Assembly: GCF_963855985.1 (NCBI RefSeq)
Contig: NC_087107.1
Location: 2,046,001 to 2,110,000 of the forward strand
Source of the DNA: Ostrinia nubilalis
Taxonomy: Eukaryota; Arthropoda; Insecta; Lepidoptera; Crambidae
Direction of reading: 5' to 3'
DNA length: 64,000 nt
Shown: positions 1 through 11,723 of the stretch, one piece after another
Layout: every line of letters begins with the position of its first letter
Numbering within the stretch: the first letter of the stretch is position 1
Notes under the pieces: generated by a model
What the model was told of the DNA's origin: nothing
Seen by the model: the letters and a program-made list of their open reading frames with translations, nothing else
Database searches by the model: none
Program-made: the position numbers and the translations under genes

Positions 1-839
1 GCTATAATTTTTATACTAAACAAGTTATTCACGAACGCCTTCAGGTGTATGTCAATAAATGCATTATTATTAATATTCAAAGAAAAAAAACACAATATCT
101 ATTAACATGAAGCCAAAAATAAAATTAATATATCTTAAATATTACAAGGTCTTTAAGCCTTGTGCCGCCACAATGTAAGTTTTAATACCAGGTTTACTGA
201 CCTTGTACCGTAGGAATGGAAAGTATTAGAAAGTTACTGCCGCAGCAAAGGTGTTAAAGGAGCTTCTTTGGGTGTACTTACTCTACTCGTGTGACAAGGA
301 AGCTATTAAAATTTTAATATGCAAATCAAAGCTAAGACTGTCTAACTGGAAACGTAAATACGAGTACCTACCTAACAGGATAAAGTACAATCTATGCTAA
401 CAGCATTCTTTCCAGCGTGGGGAATGCCTCTGGTAAATTAGAGAATAGAGAAGATCTTTTTCCTTCAGTAGAAACTAGTAAATGACCTGATCATAAAGAT
501 TTCGACTGATATAGTTAGTCTGCAGATTTGACATCGCTCAAATCCCCTTGATTATATAAATAACACATAGAAATTACACTATGCACCTACTACATTATAT
601 TATACCCCACCTGTCCATCAAACCTAAGACTATTGAGTCCAAATCTCTGACCACTGGAGCAAGGCATCACAAATTACACTAATCATTTCTATTCCTACCC
701 TACATAAACCAGTTTTAGCTAATTGGACTACCCCGCTAGACGTAGGCTTATTGATCTTGATTCTTGATTCCCAAATGGATTAGTACACGTTAGTCTGAAT
801 GCTATATCAGCTGTTAATTGTATTACAAGATGCTCTATT
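1..839. other. AT-rich intergenic DNA, nothing recognised
   Basis: No coding region, tRNA or clear repeat structure is visible here on either strand. The composition is AT-rich like the rest of the non-coding window. Confidence 0.5.
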
Positions 840-880
840 AAGTATATTACATGGATAGGTACTATCCATGTAATATACTT
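840..880. repeat. Perfect short palindrome (19 bp arms, 3 nt loop)
   Basis: Arms 840-858 (AAGTATATTACATGGATAG) and 862-880 are exact reverse complements around the loop GTA, followed by a T-run. It could be a tiny foldback remnant or a cruciform-forming site. No flanking gene explains it. Confidence 0.8.
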
Positions 881-958
881 TTTTTTTTACATAAATGTGA
901 TTGGCAGAGCCTGCCTAGCAAAATTTTGGTGGATAAAAATCTTATTTCGATTTAATAC

Positions 959-1150
959 TTACTCATCTATTACTTCAAAGCAAATAAAAAGTACTCCATC
1001 AATTTTAGTTCGAACTCCTACAATGTATTTTGTATTTTGTTTAGTTTTACCAAAGGACTTACGTATTTTTGATTTATTAAATCCTTTTAAAAAAAATGAC
1101 GAGAATAATAAATACCCATTTTGGGTAATCATTTTATCTAACTCTACCAC
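959..1150 (-). other. Unassigned open frame ending at a consensus splice donor
   Basis: A 63-codon open frame on the minus strand with a lysine-rich composition. It ends in GATGA|GTAAGT, a textbook donor at about 967-972, so it could be an internal or first exon of a minus-strand gene leaving the window to the left. An in-frame ATG lies six codons in. The upstream acceptor candidate (ctctag) has a poor pyrimidine tract. The opposite strand is also open over the same stretch, which lowers confidence. The protein family is not recognised. It could equally be a chance frame in AT-rich DNA. Confidence 0.2.
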
Positions 1151-1778
1151 TAGAGTTCATTACTTAGGTTTCATGTAGCCATTGTATAAAAAAGACGTCT
1201 AAATTACGCGTAGTTATTATCAAAACTTAAATTTCAAATACAAAATAAATATTTTCATTGTGACCGAAATTGCACAAAGTTGTCACACCATTCCAGCGGT
1301 TCCCCACAAGTGCATTCAACTAGTTGCACCGATGTATCACAATGGGTCGCAGTTTGGAGTTTTTAAACGGATGCAACTATGTATACTGTACTAGTTACTA
1401 GAACTAGTAGTTTGTTGGGCGCCATAATTTTTCGTTTTTGTGTAACAAAGCGTGGTGAAAACTTTTACTTTTATTATCTCTTATCGTTGAATGAATACAA
1501 AGCTATGGTCACTATGGTAGCTCTTTTTATTCTAATAGAGAGAGAGAGACAAAAGTTCATATGTTTGATGACGTGCATCCATTACGAAATCGTGGGTAAG
1601 CACATTTTTCATTGTCAATAACAAAATCAAAAACAAAGCTCAATGAATGTGGAAGCTGCATAAACGAGAAAAAGCTCTATTGACCGATTTCAGTCCAGAG
1701 TTTTGTTAAGTGGTATTTCTGATTTTGTTTTTAAAGAACTCAGTCTGTATTTGACAAGGTATAAATGCCGTATCGGGA

Positions 1779-1953
1779 CACTTGCGCGAAAGACACTAGC
1801 GTGAAAGACATTAGCGCGAAGACACTAGCGCGATAAGCCATAGTGTCTTTCGCGCTAATGTCTTTTCGCGCTATAGTCCATTCGCGCTAGTGTCTTTTGT
1901 CGCTAGTGTCCATGCGCGCAAATGGCTTTTCGCGCTAATTTCTTTCGTGCAAG
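1779..1953. repeat. Array of 15-18 bp GCGCGAAA-type motifs that flips orientation
   Basis: About four degenerate copies of ACACTAGCGCGAAAG run forward from 1779, then at about 1838 the array reverses and six or more copies of CTTTCGCGCTAGTGT follow to about 1953. The head-to-head arrangement gives the whole block palindromic character. Such subterminal motif clusters are typical of DNA-transposon ends, but no terminal repeat or target duplication was identified. Confidence 0.7.
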
Positions 1954-2429
1954 TGTACCAGAACCGGTAAATGCTAATGAGACTTCTATGAGGTAGGTAA
2001 TTAATAAACAAATTGATGAGTGAATTCTGAGTGTGTGGTTTTGTGTGTAATCTTTGCACATTGCGAATACTCTCTATAATTATATCATCCGAATTTTAGT
2101 ATAATGTAATTAATACCTACCTAAAACAAGACTTGAGTACTGATACATTTCTCGAAAACATTGCGGATCTTAATCAATTTCCTGGAAAGACGAGTGAGAT
2201 AAGTAAAAGTTATTAACGTAAGAGTATATTCCATGTTATTTGAATCGAATAAGGAAGATCTGAAAGCTCAATCCGGCACTTATGTCAGTCTTTGAGGCAG
2301 CGTTGAGTAGGTGGCTTGTTATACAGGGTGTAATGCAATTAACGCCAAGTCTCTTAGGGTTGTATTACACTGGCGATTTACGAGCTTAAAGCGAGTGCGA
2401 CACGATAGAGTAGTCATCAGATTCTTATT

Positions 2430-2835
2430 TTCAACCGACTTCAAAAAAGGAGGAGGTTCTCAATTCGACCCGTATGTTTTTTTTTTTTTTTTTTTTTTTT
2501 CTATGTTTGTTACGCGATAACTCCGCCAATTATGAACCGATTTGAACAAATCTTTTTTCGGCGTATAGGTAATACCTCAAGGGTGGTCCCATTTAAATTT
2601 AATAATAAAAAAAAACAACCCCCAAGGGTGGAAAATTGGGGATGAACTTTTTTATACGCAATATCTCCGCCGATTATAAACCAATTTGAACGATTATTTT
2701 TTTGTTGAATAGGTATTATCAAAAGGGTGGTTTCATGCGAATTTGAAGAAAATATTTCACCCCCAAGGGTGGAAAATTGGGGATGAACTTTTTTATACGC
2801 AATATCTCCGCCGATTATGAACCAATTTTTTTTGG
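2430..2835 (+). repeat. Lepidopteran interspersed repeat with ~141-145 bp degenerate tandem units
   Basis: The block starts with the motif CCGACTTCAAAAAAGGAGG and a long T-run (2477-2499). It then contains about three imperfect units, each with a segment like ATCTCCGCCGATTATGAACC (from 2518, 2662 and 2803) and AAGGGTGGAAAATTGGGG. Spacing between the last two is 141 bp. This is recognisable as a high-copy lepidopteran repeat; its class is not certain. Confidence 0.7.
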
Positions 2836-2900
2836 TCTCAGTGTACTGCCTACCTTCAGTGGTAACATCAAGGTAATAATTAGTTAACTAAAAAGCAAGA

Positions 2901-3234
2901 AATAAGTAAAATTTTATAAAAAAAAATAAAACCGACTCCAAAAAACCTACACTAAAACGTAGAAAAATAATTACTAATTACCTACTTATTTATTAGGACG
3001 AATTATTAATATTTATGTAGGTATACCATGTTTGATACTTTTGGAGTCGGTGCAGGCAAACTTTACATGTTTCATAATCTTGGCACCGACTCCAGAAGTA
3101 TCAATCATGGTATACCTACATAAATATTAATAATTCGTCCTAATAAATAAGTAGGTAATTAGTAATTATTTTTCTACGTTTTAGTGTAGGTTTTTTGGAG
3201 TTGGTTTTATTTTTTTTTATAAAATTTTACTTAT
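2901..3234. repeat. Foldback element, arms ~145 bp
   Basis: The left half (from AATAAGTAAAATTTTATAAA) is repeated in near-perfect reverse complement in the right half, ending TTTATAAAATTTTACTTATC. The loop of about 40 bp lies around 3055-3085, and the inner arm ends contain CACCGACTCC. No coding capacity. It is probably a non-autonomous foldback DNA transposon next to the preceding repeat. Confidence 0.85.
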
Positions 3235-4820
3235 CTTAACAAAACCCTTTTAAAATTAGTAATCTTCAGAACTGTCGACTCTATACATAAATGATTTTAC
3301 GGCTCTCCCATACCATAATATCCATTTGAACAAACTTACTGTTTAATTATCTGAAAAACTTACCATCAGGTGAGATATAGGCCATGAGCTTCCTCGTGGA
3401 TAAAAAATAAACATGCAACAAACGAGATACAAATATCCTATATAAAATTGTTTCTAGCCTTGACGTTTGTAGGCTTGCTGCTCATATTTGCTTGTAGCAA
3501 GTTATAAATGCACTCTTGCTACGAAAACCGTAGCAGGCTTTCGTAGTCCCTCGAAAAGTACTAGTATGATAGGTATAGTCTTTAGATGTTGTAGGTACAA
3601 GAAAAAAAACCAAAAAAGAAGAGAAAAACAATCAAACATTTTATTTAGTTCATTATAAAAAAAGTTAACTTTAAAATTTTATTGTAGTTGAAGTTTTCTA
3701 AGATGTAATTTTTTTGACGCCATATCTCTAGTCTTTCAGATTTTACTCCATTAAGGAATTTGAAATGTACTCCTATCGCCCTCTTTCTCTCTCTCTCCTA
3801 TAAGGGAAATGCTGGTTTACAAGGTATTTGAACCAATTGCCTTAATTTTAGACCGCAATGAAGCCAGCACCACTGTGCAGACAAAATTGCAAGCAAGGCT
3901 AATAGAGTTCCTAACTCGAGCCGCGGCGCGTGACTTAATCTAAAACTAGCCTTACATCTAAGACTTGACTGCACATTGAGACACATTGCAATGGTCTAAG
4001 TCCAAAGTAGGTACGGCCACAATTACAAAACATTAAACTAAGTATGTAAAAGCTTTAAATCTCTTAAAACTAAATCTGATTATCTACATTTATGTCACCA
4101 AACTAGTGATGTATTAGATAGGTAATATAAAGGGATTTTTATGCCATAAAGAAAAAGGCATGTATTTCACCGCAATTTATTTTAATTAATGTTTTTGAGT
4201 TGATGATAGTTGAAACAATAACACTTTACAGGACACGTTATGAAACAAGGGTTAAACCTAAATAAATAAATAGACATTTCATTTTTTCCGTTTAAATTCC
4301 CTTTTAAACTACTATTTGATTTATTTTAGCCCCAAAAACATCTGTTCCGACGAAATAAATAAGAAGTTTTAAATGGTAAGAAATCGTCCCAGCAAATACA
4401 TTTACCGAACAAAAGGAAAATAAAAATATCATTCCGACCTCTATTGGGAAAAAGTGTTTCCCTATATTCGAGAAGGGATCTATCGAACTATCCGATCCGC
4501 AAAGGACTGCCGGCCATTATGTAGTGCCCTTCTGATTTGAGACTGTTTTACAAAAAATAAATAAAAAACGAGAGGCATTTTTTGTCTGGGAAAGTTGGCG
4601 GAGGCGACCCAGTGGGCTGTGTATTATTGTGACAATTGCTGGGACTGTTTATTCGTACAACTACGTGTTAGGTTATACGATTTTGATGCAAAATCGTATG
4701 AAGTAAAAGGCATAAGATTCCACAGTAAAGTTGATATGGTCAATAATGGTCATCTCTACTTTAATGTTTTGAGCAGAAAACTTAAGAGGGTCCGAAGGCA
4801 AAGCTGTTTTTGTAGTTAGT
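3235..4820. other. Intergenic, no gene recognised
   Basis: AT-rich DNA with a short CT microsatellite near 3785-3797. Short open frames (for example 4595-4819) show no family match and no splice context. Nothing supports a gene. Confidence 0.5.
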
Positions 4821-4823
4821 TCA

Positions 4824-4960
4824 TCATCATTTCAGTCATAGGATGTCCACTGCTGAATATGGCCTCCACCAATTCCATATTGACCGGTTGATAGCGGCCT
4901 GCATCCAGCGCCTTCCTGCTTCCTTTCGTCAGTCCACCTTGTGAGTGGACGTCGCTGCAC
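4824..4960 (-). mobile_element. RTE-like LINE 3' end fragment
   Basis: Contains the reverse complement of the lepidopteran RTE tail: GGATGTCCACTGCTGAATAT, then GCATCCAGCG and GTCCACCTTGTGAGTGGACG, preceded by a TCATCATCAT microsatellite. Similar tails recur at 10.8, 16.8, 18.7, 41.0, 43.9, 53.6 and 59.2 kb; the best-preserved coding version is near 43.9-44.2 kb. Confidence 0.8.
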
Positions 4961-5972
4961 TTATGAAGTTAGTTACTTAATTTATTGTATAGGTATAATT
5001 AAATCTAGGTTCACTCATCGATAACACTTTCAGACAGAAATCTAATTGATATTCACAAATAAAACATTTTTAACAGTCCAGCGATTTATTCATGTTTGGT
5101 AATAAATATGTATGTTTTGCAAATGTAAACATAAACGGACATGGTACAAAACAAATTGAAACTATTGTTTTAAATGGAAATGTAACCGTTTGCTTTCAGG
5201 AAATTTGCAATATTGAATCATGATGCAGCAAGGTTGCATTTCAAAAAATTGCATAGTAATAGTTCGATACATTTAAGCCTTATATATTTTTTTTCAGCAG
5301 GTTACTGTCTGTGTCGTTGTAGAAATATTCTTTATCATATTAAGAAAAGCTGTGATTTTGAAAAAATAAACTCGACGCAGACTCGTGGCAGGGCGGGCCA
5401 TTTATGTATTTTTTTTAAACAGAGATGCACACTCGCCTATATTTTATTAATTATTACGTATTACAAACAACGCTATGCCTGCCTCTGTGTGACGTCACAT
5501 ATAACCAGTGTGAGTGCGAGAGAAAGCGTGATATATATACTATTTTTTTACTACACCGTCTTTCACGAGTCTTTGCGCCTATAAGTAAAGGAACAATTTC
5601 ATTTCAATCAGTTTGCGTTTGCGTACCTTCTTCAATTGTGTGAGTCGTGACAACAAATCACATCCCTACTGCCAGATTTCATAAGCCACTATAGCCATCT
5701 GATATGACTCAATCAGACCCAGATCTAGATCCCTCACCTTCCTTTCCGCACAATCAAAACGATTCAATCCCTAGAATCTTAGAAAGTTCTTCATTTTCCC
5801 ACCGGGGAATACAATAAGTCTAGACCGGAATAGACCTAGGTCGAGAAGGTCCAACTCTAACCACTCGAAAAAGGATCTTATACTTCCAATATGTTTTCTA
5901 ACATCACGAAAAATGTATGATCTACTTTAGGACCCAGATTTATTTTTATTTAATTCAGAAAAACAAATAATG
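4961..5972. other. Intergenic, no gene recognised
   Basis: Only AT-rich DNA and short open frames with no recognisable domains (for example 5213-5584). No repeat boundary could be placed. Confidence 0.5.
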
Positions 5973-6181
5973 TATATCTATAAAAGCGGAAGCTCACTGA
6001 TTGACTGACTGATTGACTCACTCACTCATCAATCTCAGAAGCTACAAGTGCTAAAAGTCTCAAATTTTGCATGGGGGTTCCTTTTAGAACGTAGGTGCTC
6101 ACAAAGACGGGATTTTGCAAAATTCAACTCCTAAGGGGGTAAAACGGGATCAACGCGAACGAAGTCGCGAGCGGCGGCTAG
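5973..6181 (+). mobile_element. Helitron-like element, family 2
   Basis: Ends with GAAGTCGCGAGCGGCGGCTAG, the GC-rich 3' end plus CTAG typical of lepidopteran non-autonomous Helitrons. The body contains TGACTGACTGATTGACTCAC and a GGGGGTTCCTTTTAGAACGT segment shared with copies at 11.7, 51.7, 54.2 and 56.9 kb. Confidence 0.7.
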
Positions 6182-6675
6182 TTACTTAATATAGATTATA
6201 CCAGTATTATTTAACCATAATTAATATTACTGATTATGTAACCAGTTCGGTTCGTTCAGATTCTAGGTAAACAGGCTAATCAATATCATCTTCCTAACTC
6301 AATATAATCTTTGTGCTTTGGGGAAAATAACTTTACCATTCATTAGTACACCTTCCTAAATAACCTAGATTTATTTCGTAATAATTTACGAGTAATAAAG
6401 AAGAAGAAAGTTAGGTCCCTTTTCACCACTTGCTGGTAGACTGGTAGAGTCTCTGACAGTCTATTAGAAACTTATCTGTCAGATAAATAAGTGAATTGAC
6501 TTGGTATCACATGTGCCTCTGATATGTTTTTTTTTTGTTTTTTATGTGACAGGAGGCAAACGAGCAGATGGATCACCTGATGGTAAGTGATTACCGTCGC
6601 CCATGTGGTAGATAGTCACTGGTAAATGTCACAATAATATTTATCTAAAAGTTCATCAGAACCTAGTGAGTCTTA

Positions 6676-6820
6676 CGCCCGTATTCACAAACATTACTAT
6701 GAGGTGTCACAGTGCACGTGGACACACAGGGTGACACACGAACCAATCACAGAACTCTATTAACGCTGTGCGTTCGATTTGCCGCTTCACTTAAGTAAGC
6801 ATGGTTTGTAGATACGGACG
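6676..6820. mobile_element. MITE with CGCCCGTATTCACAAAC terminal repeats
   Basis: About 145 bp, flanked by TTA/TA, with terminal inverted repeats CGCCCGTATTCACAAAC and a mutated right end. The same family is at 21228-21373, 39720-39854 and 40008-40149. This copy has the variants GTGCACGTGGACACAC and CGTTCGATTT, which differ from the 39-40 kb pair. Confidence 0.8.
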
Positions 6821-7559
6821 TTAGGTTCTGTTACTTTTCTATTTTCTTTAAAAGTGTATCAGGAGCAAACTTCGTTCTTTCTTTTCTAATGTTCATACGT
6901 GACGTCACAATATAATTTAGATTTATAGCGAGTCTGTGACGTCATCGTTGGTTAGTTCTTCCTTCGAGCTGGGAAAATATTTACTTGTTAAGTGTATGAC
7001 TTTTAATAGATTTATAGCTACTTTGTATCGCGAGAATATTCTGCACTTTAGGTTTCATATTTTCTCATTGTTATGTTACCTATTAAGTAATAAAAAAGTC
7101 ATGAAATCCATAAGCATATAAAAAAGACAAGATTAAAATACATAGATACATATAAAGTACATAATTATTTTATTAGTAACATGAATTTACACAGGCACTA
7201 GTAAGTATTTCATAATAAACAAAATTGTTTTTTGATGTGAGTAATAAAATAAATTAATGTTTCGTTTATTTAATTGATATAAATATTTCAATTGATTTTA
7301 TGGACTCATCCGAACAGTAAAATGGTATTTCATTTATAAAAGTTACTATTAATAAAAGTTTATGTAAATTAAAAATGCTCTACGTGTTTTGTTCGAATGA
7401 ATAATTTGATAAAGCGATTCATCAACTTGCAACGTGTGAAACTTACTAAACCGTGACAAACCGACTTTGTGGCAAAACAATCAATGCATTTGGGAGCAAA
7501 CGCTCCTTAGTTAGGTAAGAAACTACATATTCTAAAGATCTACACTTTTAAATGCAGGT
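6821..7559. other. Intergenic, no gene recognised
   Basis: AT-rich sequence. A 61-codon open frame at 6936-7121 has no recognisable features and is treated as chance. Confidence 0.5.
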
Positions 7560-8760
7560 GTCATTATCTCAGAAATAAACTAGGATGCTTTAGTATTGTT
7601 GAAAGCGAACACACTACCGCCCCTGGAGACCAAACTGAGTACGCTTCGACAAGTGTTGTGAGAGAGATAAGAACTTATTTGTATTGTTAACTGAATGGAC
7701 AATTTTATCTAGAACATTGGTTCCCAAACTTATTTGAGACGCGCCCCCTTTCGATTATACAAAAAATTCCGCGGATTATTTATTGGTCGTATCGAGCAGT
7801 CTGGAATGCATTCTCTCAGCGGTCGCAGGTTTCTTACAGATGGTCCGCGTCTTTGCGCCCTTATATTGTGACGTGACAGGGCTTACAAATATGAAGTATC
7901 GCTGAAGTTTGACCGTCACAAAATCATCATGGCCGCTCTCATACCTCAGACACTGACTGAATTAAGCGCTAGGTCCATAAAACCAACACTCTTATAGGTT
8001 AAAAGAACGGATAATCCCAACTAATATTATAAATGCGAAAGTAACTCTGTCTGTCTGTCTGTTACGCTTTCCCGCTTAAACCTCGCAACCGATTTTGATG
8101 AAATTTGGCATAGAGATAGTTTGAGTCCCGGGAAAGAACATAGGATAGTTTTTATCCCGGTTTTTGAAACAGGGACGCGCGCGATAAAGTTTTTCTGTGA
8201 CAGACAAAATTCCACGCGGGCGAAGCCGCGGGCGGAAAGCTAGTACCTATATAATTCATTTATTTATGTCATAAAAAGTTATTTTTTCAAATTGTGATGA
8301 AATTTTTATTGTAAACAACTTTACCAGTTACTTCACTGAAAAGTCTTTGGTTACAACTTCAAGTTTTAACGATGGGGTAACACCATGGCAACAAACAATC
8401 TACAAGTTAGTTATACTTTCAATGGGGTTCTGGACCAAAGTTACAATTTAGTTTTTATGAAAGTCTTAAGACTCAAGAAAAACTTTATTTTGGACAATTT
8501 CGAACACTCATATTATGCTGTACCTATTCATATAATGCTGTACCTAATCATATTTGAAAACAAAACATACGAGTCTGTTAGTTAGTTAGCACGCTAGTTA
8601 GTAACCACGTTCTAAAGACACTTTAGTCTAGTATTGTCTCGGAAATACTAGGATGCGCACGTATTGTTAAACTTAACACACTACCGCCCCCTGGAGAGCG
8701 AGAACACGTTTCGACAACTTAGTATTGTCACGGAATAGATTAGTTCCTTGTAAGAACCAG
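7560..8760 (+). repeat. Pair of diverged direct repeats (7560-7690 and 8625-8760)
   Basis: Both segments share the order TCTC-GAAATA, CTAGGATG, GTATTGTT, ACACACTACCGCCCC, CTGGAGA and TTCGACAA. They are diverged direct repeats about 1.07 kb apart, with a Helitron copy between them. The family is not recognised. Confidence 0.5.
8014..8243 (+). mobile_element. Helitron-like element, family 1
   Basis: Runs from TCCCAACTAATATTATAAAT through ATGCGAAAGTAACTCTGTCTG to a 3' hairpin (GCGGGCGAAGCCGCGGGC) and CTAG followed by T. This matches the non-autonomous lepidopteran Helitron layout: 5' TC, 3' hairpin, CTAG, A/T insertion. It is almost identical to the copy at 11475-11723 apart from the CTGT repeat number, so both are probably young. 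Confidence 0.85.
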
Positions 8761-8853
8761 CATTTAACAAATTGCTCTAGTTCCTTGGTAATAAAGTGCA
8801 GATTAGCTGAGTACCAGTTATGTATTGCAACTTTGCAACTAGCGTCTTTTGAA

Positions 8854-9025
8854 GAGTAGGCGCACACCGTTGATTTTTAGTTGGCCGATAGTTGTGCCCG
8901 ATTTTAAATTGTATGAAGAATCGGCCAAATCGAATCGGCGTAGTGTGCGCACACATACATGCCCATACTAATCAACTGCCCGACTAAACTATCGGCCGAC
9001 GAAAAATCAACGGTGTGCGCCTACG
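8854..9025. mobile_element. Harbinger-like MITE (GAGTAGGCGCACACCG family)
   Basis: About 172 bp, with long inverted ends (GAGTAGGCGCACACCGTTGA and its complement) and internal complementary arms around CGGCCGATAG. Two other copies (28519-28693, 52242-52416) are flanked by TTA on both sides, a 3 bp target duplication expected for PIF/Harbinger elements. Confidence 0.85.
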
Positions 9026-10307
9026 TTAAACCATTAGGTAAACCAATCATACTTATCACAAATCATAATATCGTCGACGTCGTCAAACAGCGTCGCATGT
9101 CTTCATCCGTATAACCTATTTTTGAGCATTAAACTACTCGAAAGTAGCTCCATTATATGACTATTATTTTTCGAAATTCATAAACATATCGAAGCTACAG
9201 AATCAAACACCGACGGATGTGATAATTCTAACGCAGTTTACAGACGTGTTCTTTTTTATCAACCGATTTTCGATTCGTCGTTGTTCGACGACGACGACGA
9301 TATTTGCACCGCTTTCACATAGTCGCATATGAGAATAATGGTCCTTGCGATGACCAAACTTCTCAAACGTGGAAGCATGTCCCCGATTTGTAATACAACG
9401 ACAAAATCACGAAATTACTTCCTCCATGCTCAACGTAGAACCTTACATCTTACAGATTTGATTAAAAGAGAAGAAACTGTCAAAAGCTTTCAAAAATTCA
9501 TCACCTATATTGTAAATCAACTAAAAGAATTTAAGAAAGAAGAAAGAACGTAATCCAACGCATCCCAAAAAATAGCACACAGTCTGTCTTGCAACCGGAG
9601 TAATCCAATAGCACCTTTTGCAAGGCATAACAAAAGCTCATATTAGAAAAAAACATGAATAACCTTAAAAATAGATTTCTAATGTATCAAAAATAGATTT
9701 CCTTATAATGGTGACGATTTACGATTGAAAATATACTAGTCATCACGCATGAAAAAGACTGGGACAAAAAAGTGTTCTGTGGTAGAGCCCGTTCGTTCAT
9801 ATTTTTCAACGTAGGTATGTAGGTACGTACTTACTTGGATGCAAAAATTGATCATAGTGTTCTTACGAAATATTGAGAGAGCACCGAATTCTTTTGTGCG
9901 AATAAGGAAAGTGTATCAAACTTAAATAAAGTTTTACCATAGCTGATGTTTTTGGTCATAGTACCTACAAAGGGATATAGGACTAACTTCTGGAATTAAC
10001 AGAGCTAAAATCATTTATAAGAAAAATATTGCCTCTACAAAATATCCATATCATTTGAAATTTAAATGTTAACTAAGTAATAATTATGACTTAACAAACA
10101 ATTCCTCGTGTGTAATGTATCCCCAGCTCGATATCCATTGAATCAGGTTACCCACAGGCCTGCAACGGCATTCCTAACCTTGTGGGTAGTAGAACAGTCG
10201 GAATCGGCAGCGACCACTTAACTAGGTCAGGAGTGCATCGCATTGCACGAGGCGTAAGTCCAGTTGTGGGCTCAATTATTAATTATTTTAATATGTTTTA
10301 TGTATTA
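9026..10307. other. Intergenic, no gene recognised
   Basis: Includes a GACGACGAC-rich stretch near 9285-9300. A 74-codon open frame at 9329-9553 has a lysine-rich C-terminal half but no recognised family. No gene is called. Confidence 0.5.
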
Positions 10308-10535
10308 CTAGCTGTGCCCGCGACTTCGTACGCGTGAAACCCCGTTTTCGTAACATTTTTCATTGTTGTTCTGCTCCTATTGATCGTAGCGTGATGTTGT
10401 ATAGTATAGCCTTCCTCGATAAATGTGCTATCTAACACTGAAAGAATTTTTCAAATCGGACCAGTAGTTCCGGAGATTAGCGCGTTCAAGTAAACAAACA
10501 AACTCTTCAGATGTATATATATATATTAGAATAAA
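10308..10535 (-). mobile_element. Helitron-like element, family 3
   Basis: In plus reading it begins CTAGCTGTGCCCGCGACTTC, the complement of the Helitron 3' end, and includes GCGCGTTCAAGTAAACAAAC near its other end with a TA microsatellite at about 10514. Related pieces are at 17.75-17.95 kb and 34.5 kb. Confidence 0.65.
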
Positions 10536-10800
10536 TAGTATAAATTTTCAGTCGAGTCTTAAATAAATCTGAGCTATTCCAGTAGACCAAACATAAGCTT
10601 TTCTTAATTGATTACTAGCAATTTGTGAATATCTCAGAACCTTAAAAAAAAGTGACTTAATACATCGTAGTACCCTATCATCGTATAATCTACATTCATG
10701 CAAAGGGGTTGGTATGAGAAGCACTGGATCCAGTCGGTTTATTTTAAAAAGTGAATCTTGTTTCACATTAGGTAGGTTTGTGTGATTAAAATATCTAATT

Positions 10801-11050
10801 ACTCGTACGAATTACCATGTTTATTGCGAAACCATACTTTTGTTTCAGCCAAACGATGTCCACTGCTGGGCAAAGGCCTTCCACTCGTACGAATTACCAT
10901 GTTTATTGCGAAACCAAACTTTTGTTTTAGCCAAATGACGTCCACTGCTGGACAAAGGCCTTCCCCAAGCTTTTCCACAAAGACCGGTCTTGCGCTACCT
11001 GCATCCAGAACATCCCGCGACCTTCACAAGATCGTCGGTCCACCTATGAT
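10801..11050 (-). mobile_element. RTE-like LINE 3' end with an internal 82 bp tandem duplication
   Basis: The tail motif CCACTGCTGGACAAAGGCCT occurs twice because the segment 10801-10882 is repeated directly as 10883-10964 with few changes. The rest of the tail (GCATCCAGAACATCCCGCGA, GATCGTCGGTCCACC) follows once. This is a dead fragment; on the minus strand it corresponds to the C-terminus of an endonuclease/reverse transcriptase. Confidence 0.75.
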
Positions 11051-11474
11051 GTTACCCACTGAATAAAATACCACTCAGTGTAACTGATGTGCGTAGTCCA
11101 TAATACAGTTTATTTTAGATTTAATTCGTACTTTTTGTTTTTGCCGCAACGTCGTACCTGTCACTCTTAATCCACACGTCTGAGGGAACTCCGTTTGCAA
11201 TGAAAAGTGCTTACGACAGCACGTTGAGCTTTACACTGTTGGTTCTTATGTAGCTGTAATACAGGCGAATTTGCAATGACAATGTGTAATCTGATATGCT
11301 TGTATTACGCTAAGTACTTCTTCATTATCGTTTGTCATGACGTCAAATCAATCCATCCATTTGTTATATTATTCTGTCTGTGATGACGGTTTGCTTTTTG
11401 TGACAGGGATTTTTACCTGTCTGTCACAATTTTAGGCAATAAATGCGAAAATAAACTGTTTTAAATTAATGTAA

Positions 11475-11505
11475 TCCCAACTAATATTATAAATGCGAAA
11501 GTAAC

Positions 11506-11542
<37 letters not shown>

Positions 11543-11723
11543 TACGCTTTCCCGCTTAAACCTCGCAACCGATTTTGATGAAATTTGGCATAGAGATAGT
11601 TTGAGTCCCGGGAAAGAACATAGGATAGTTTTTATCCCGGTTTTTGAAACAGGGACGCGCGCGATAAAGTTTTTCTGTGACAGACAAAATTCCACGCGGG
11701 CGAAGCCGCGGGCGGAAAGCTAG
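11475..11723 (+). mobile_element. Helitron-like element, family 1, with expanded CTGT repeat
   Basis: Same element as 8014-8243, including the 3' hairpin and CTAG. The CTGT microsatellite (about 11507-11541) is expanded, explaining the length difference. It is joined directly to the next Helitron-like copy. Confidence 0.85.
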
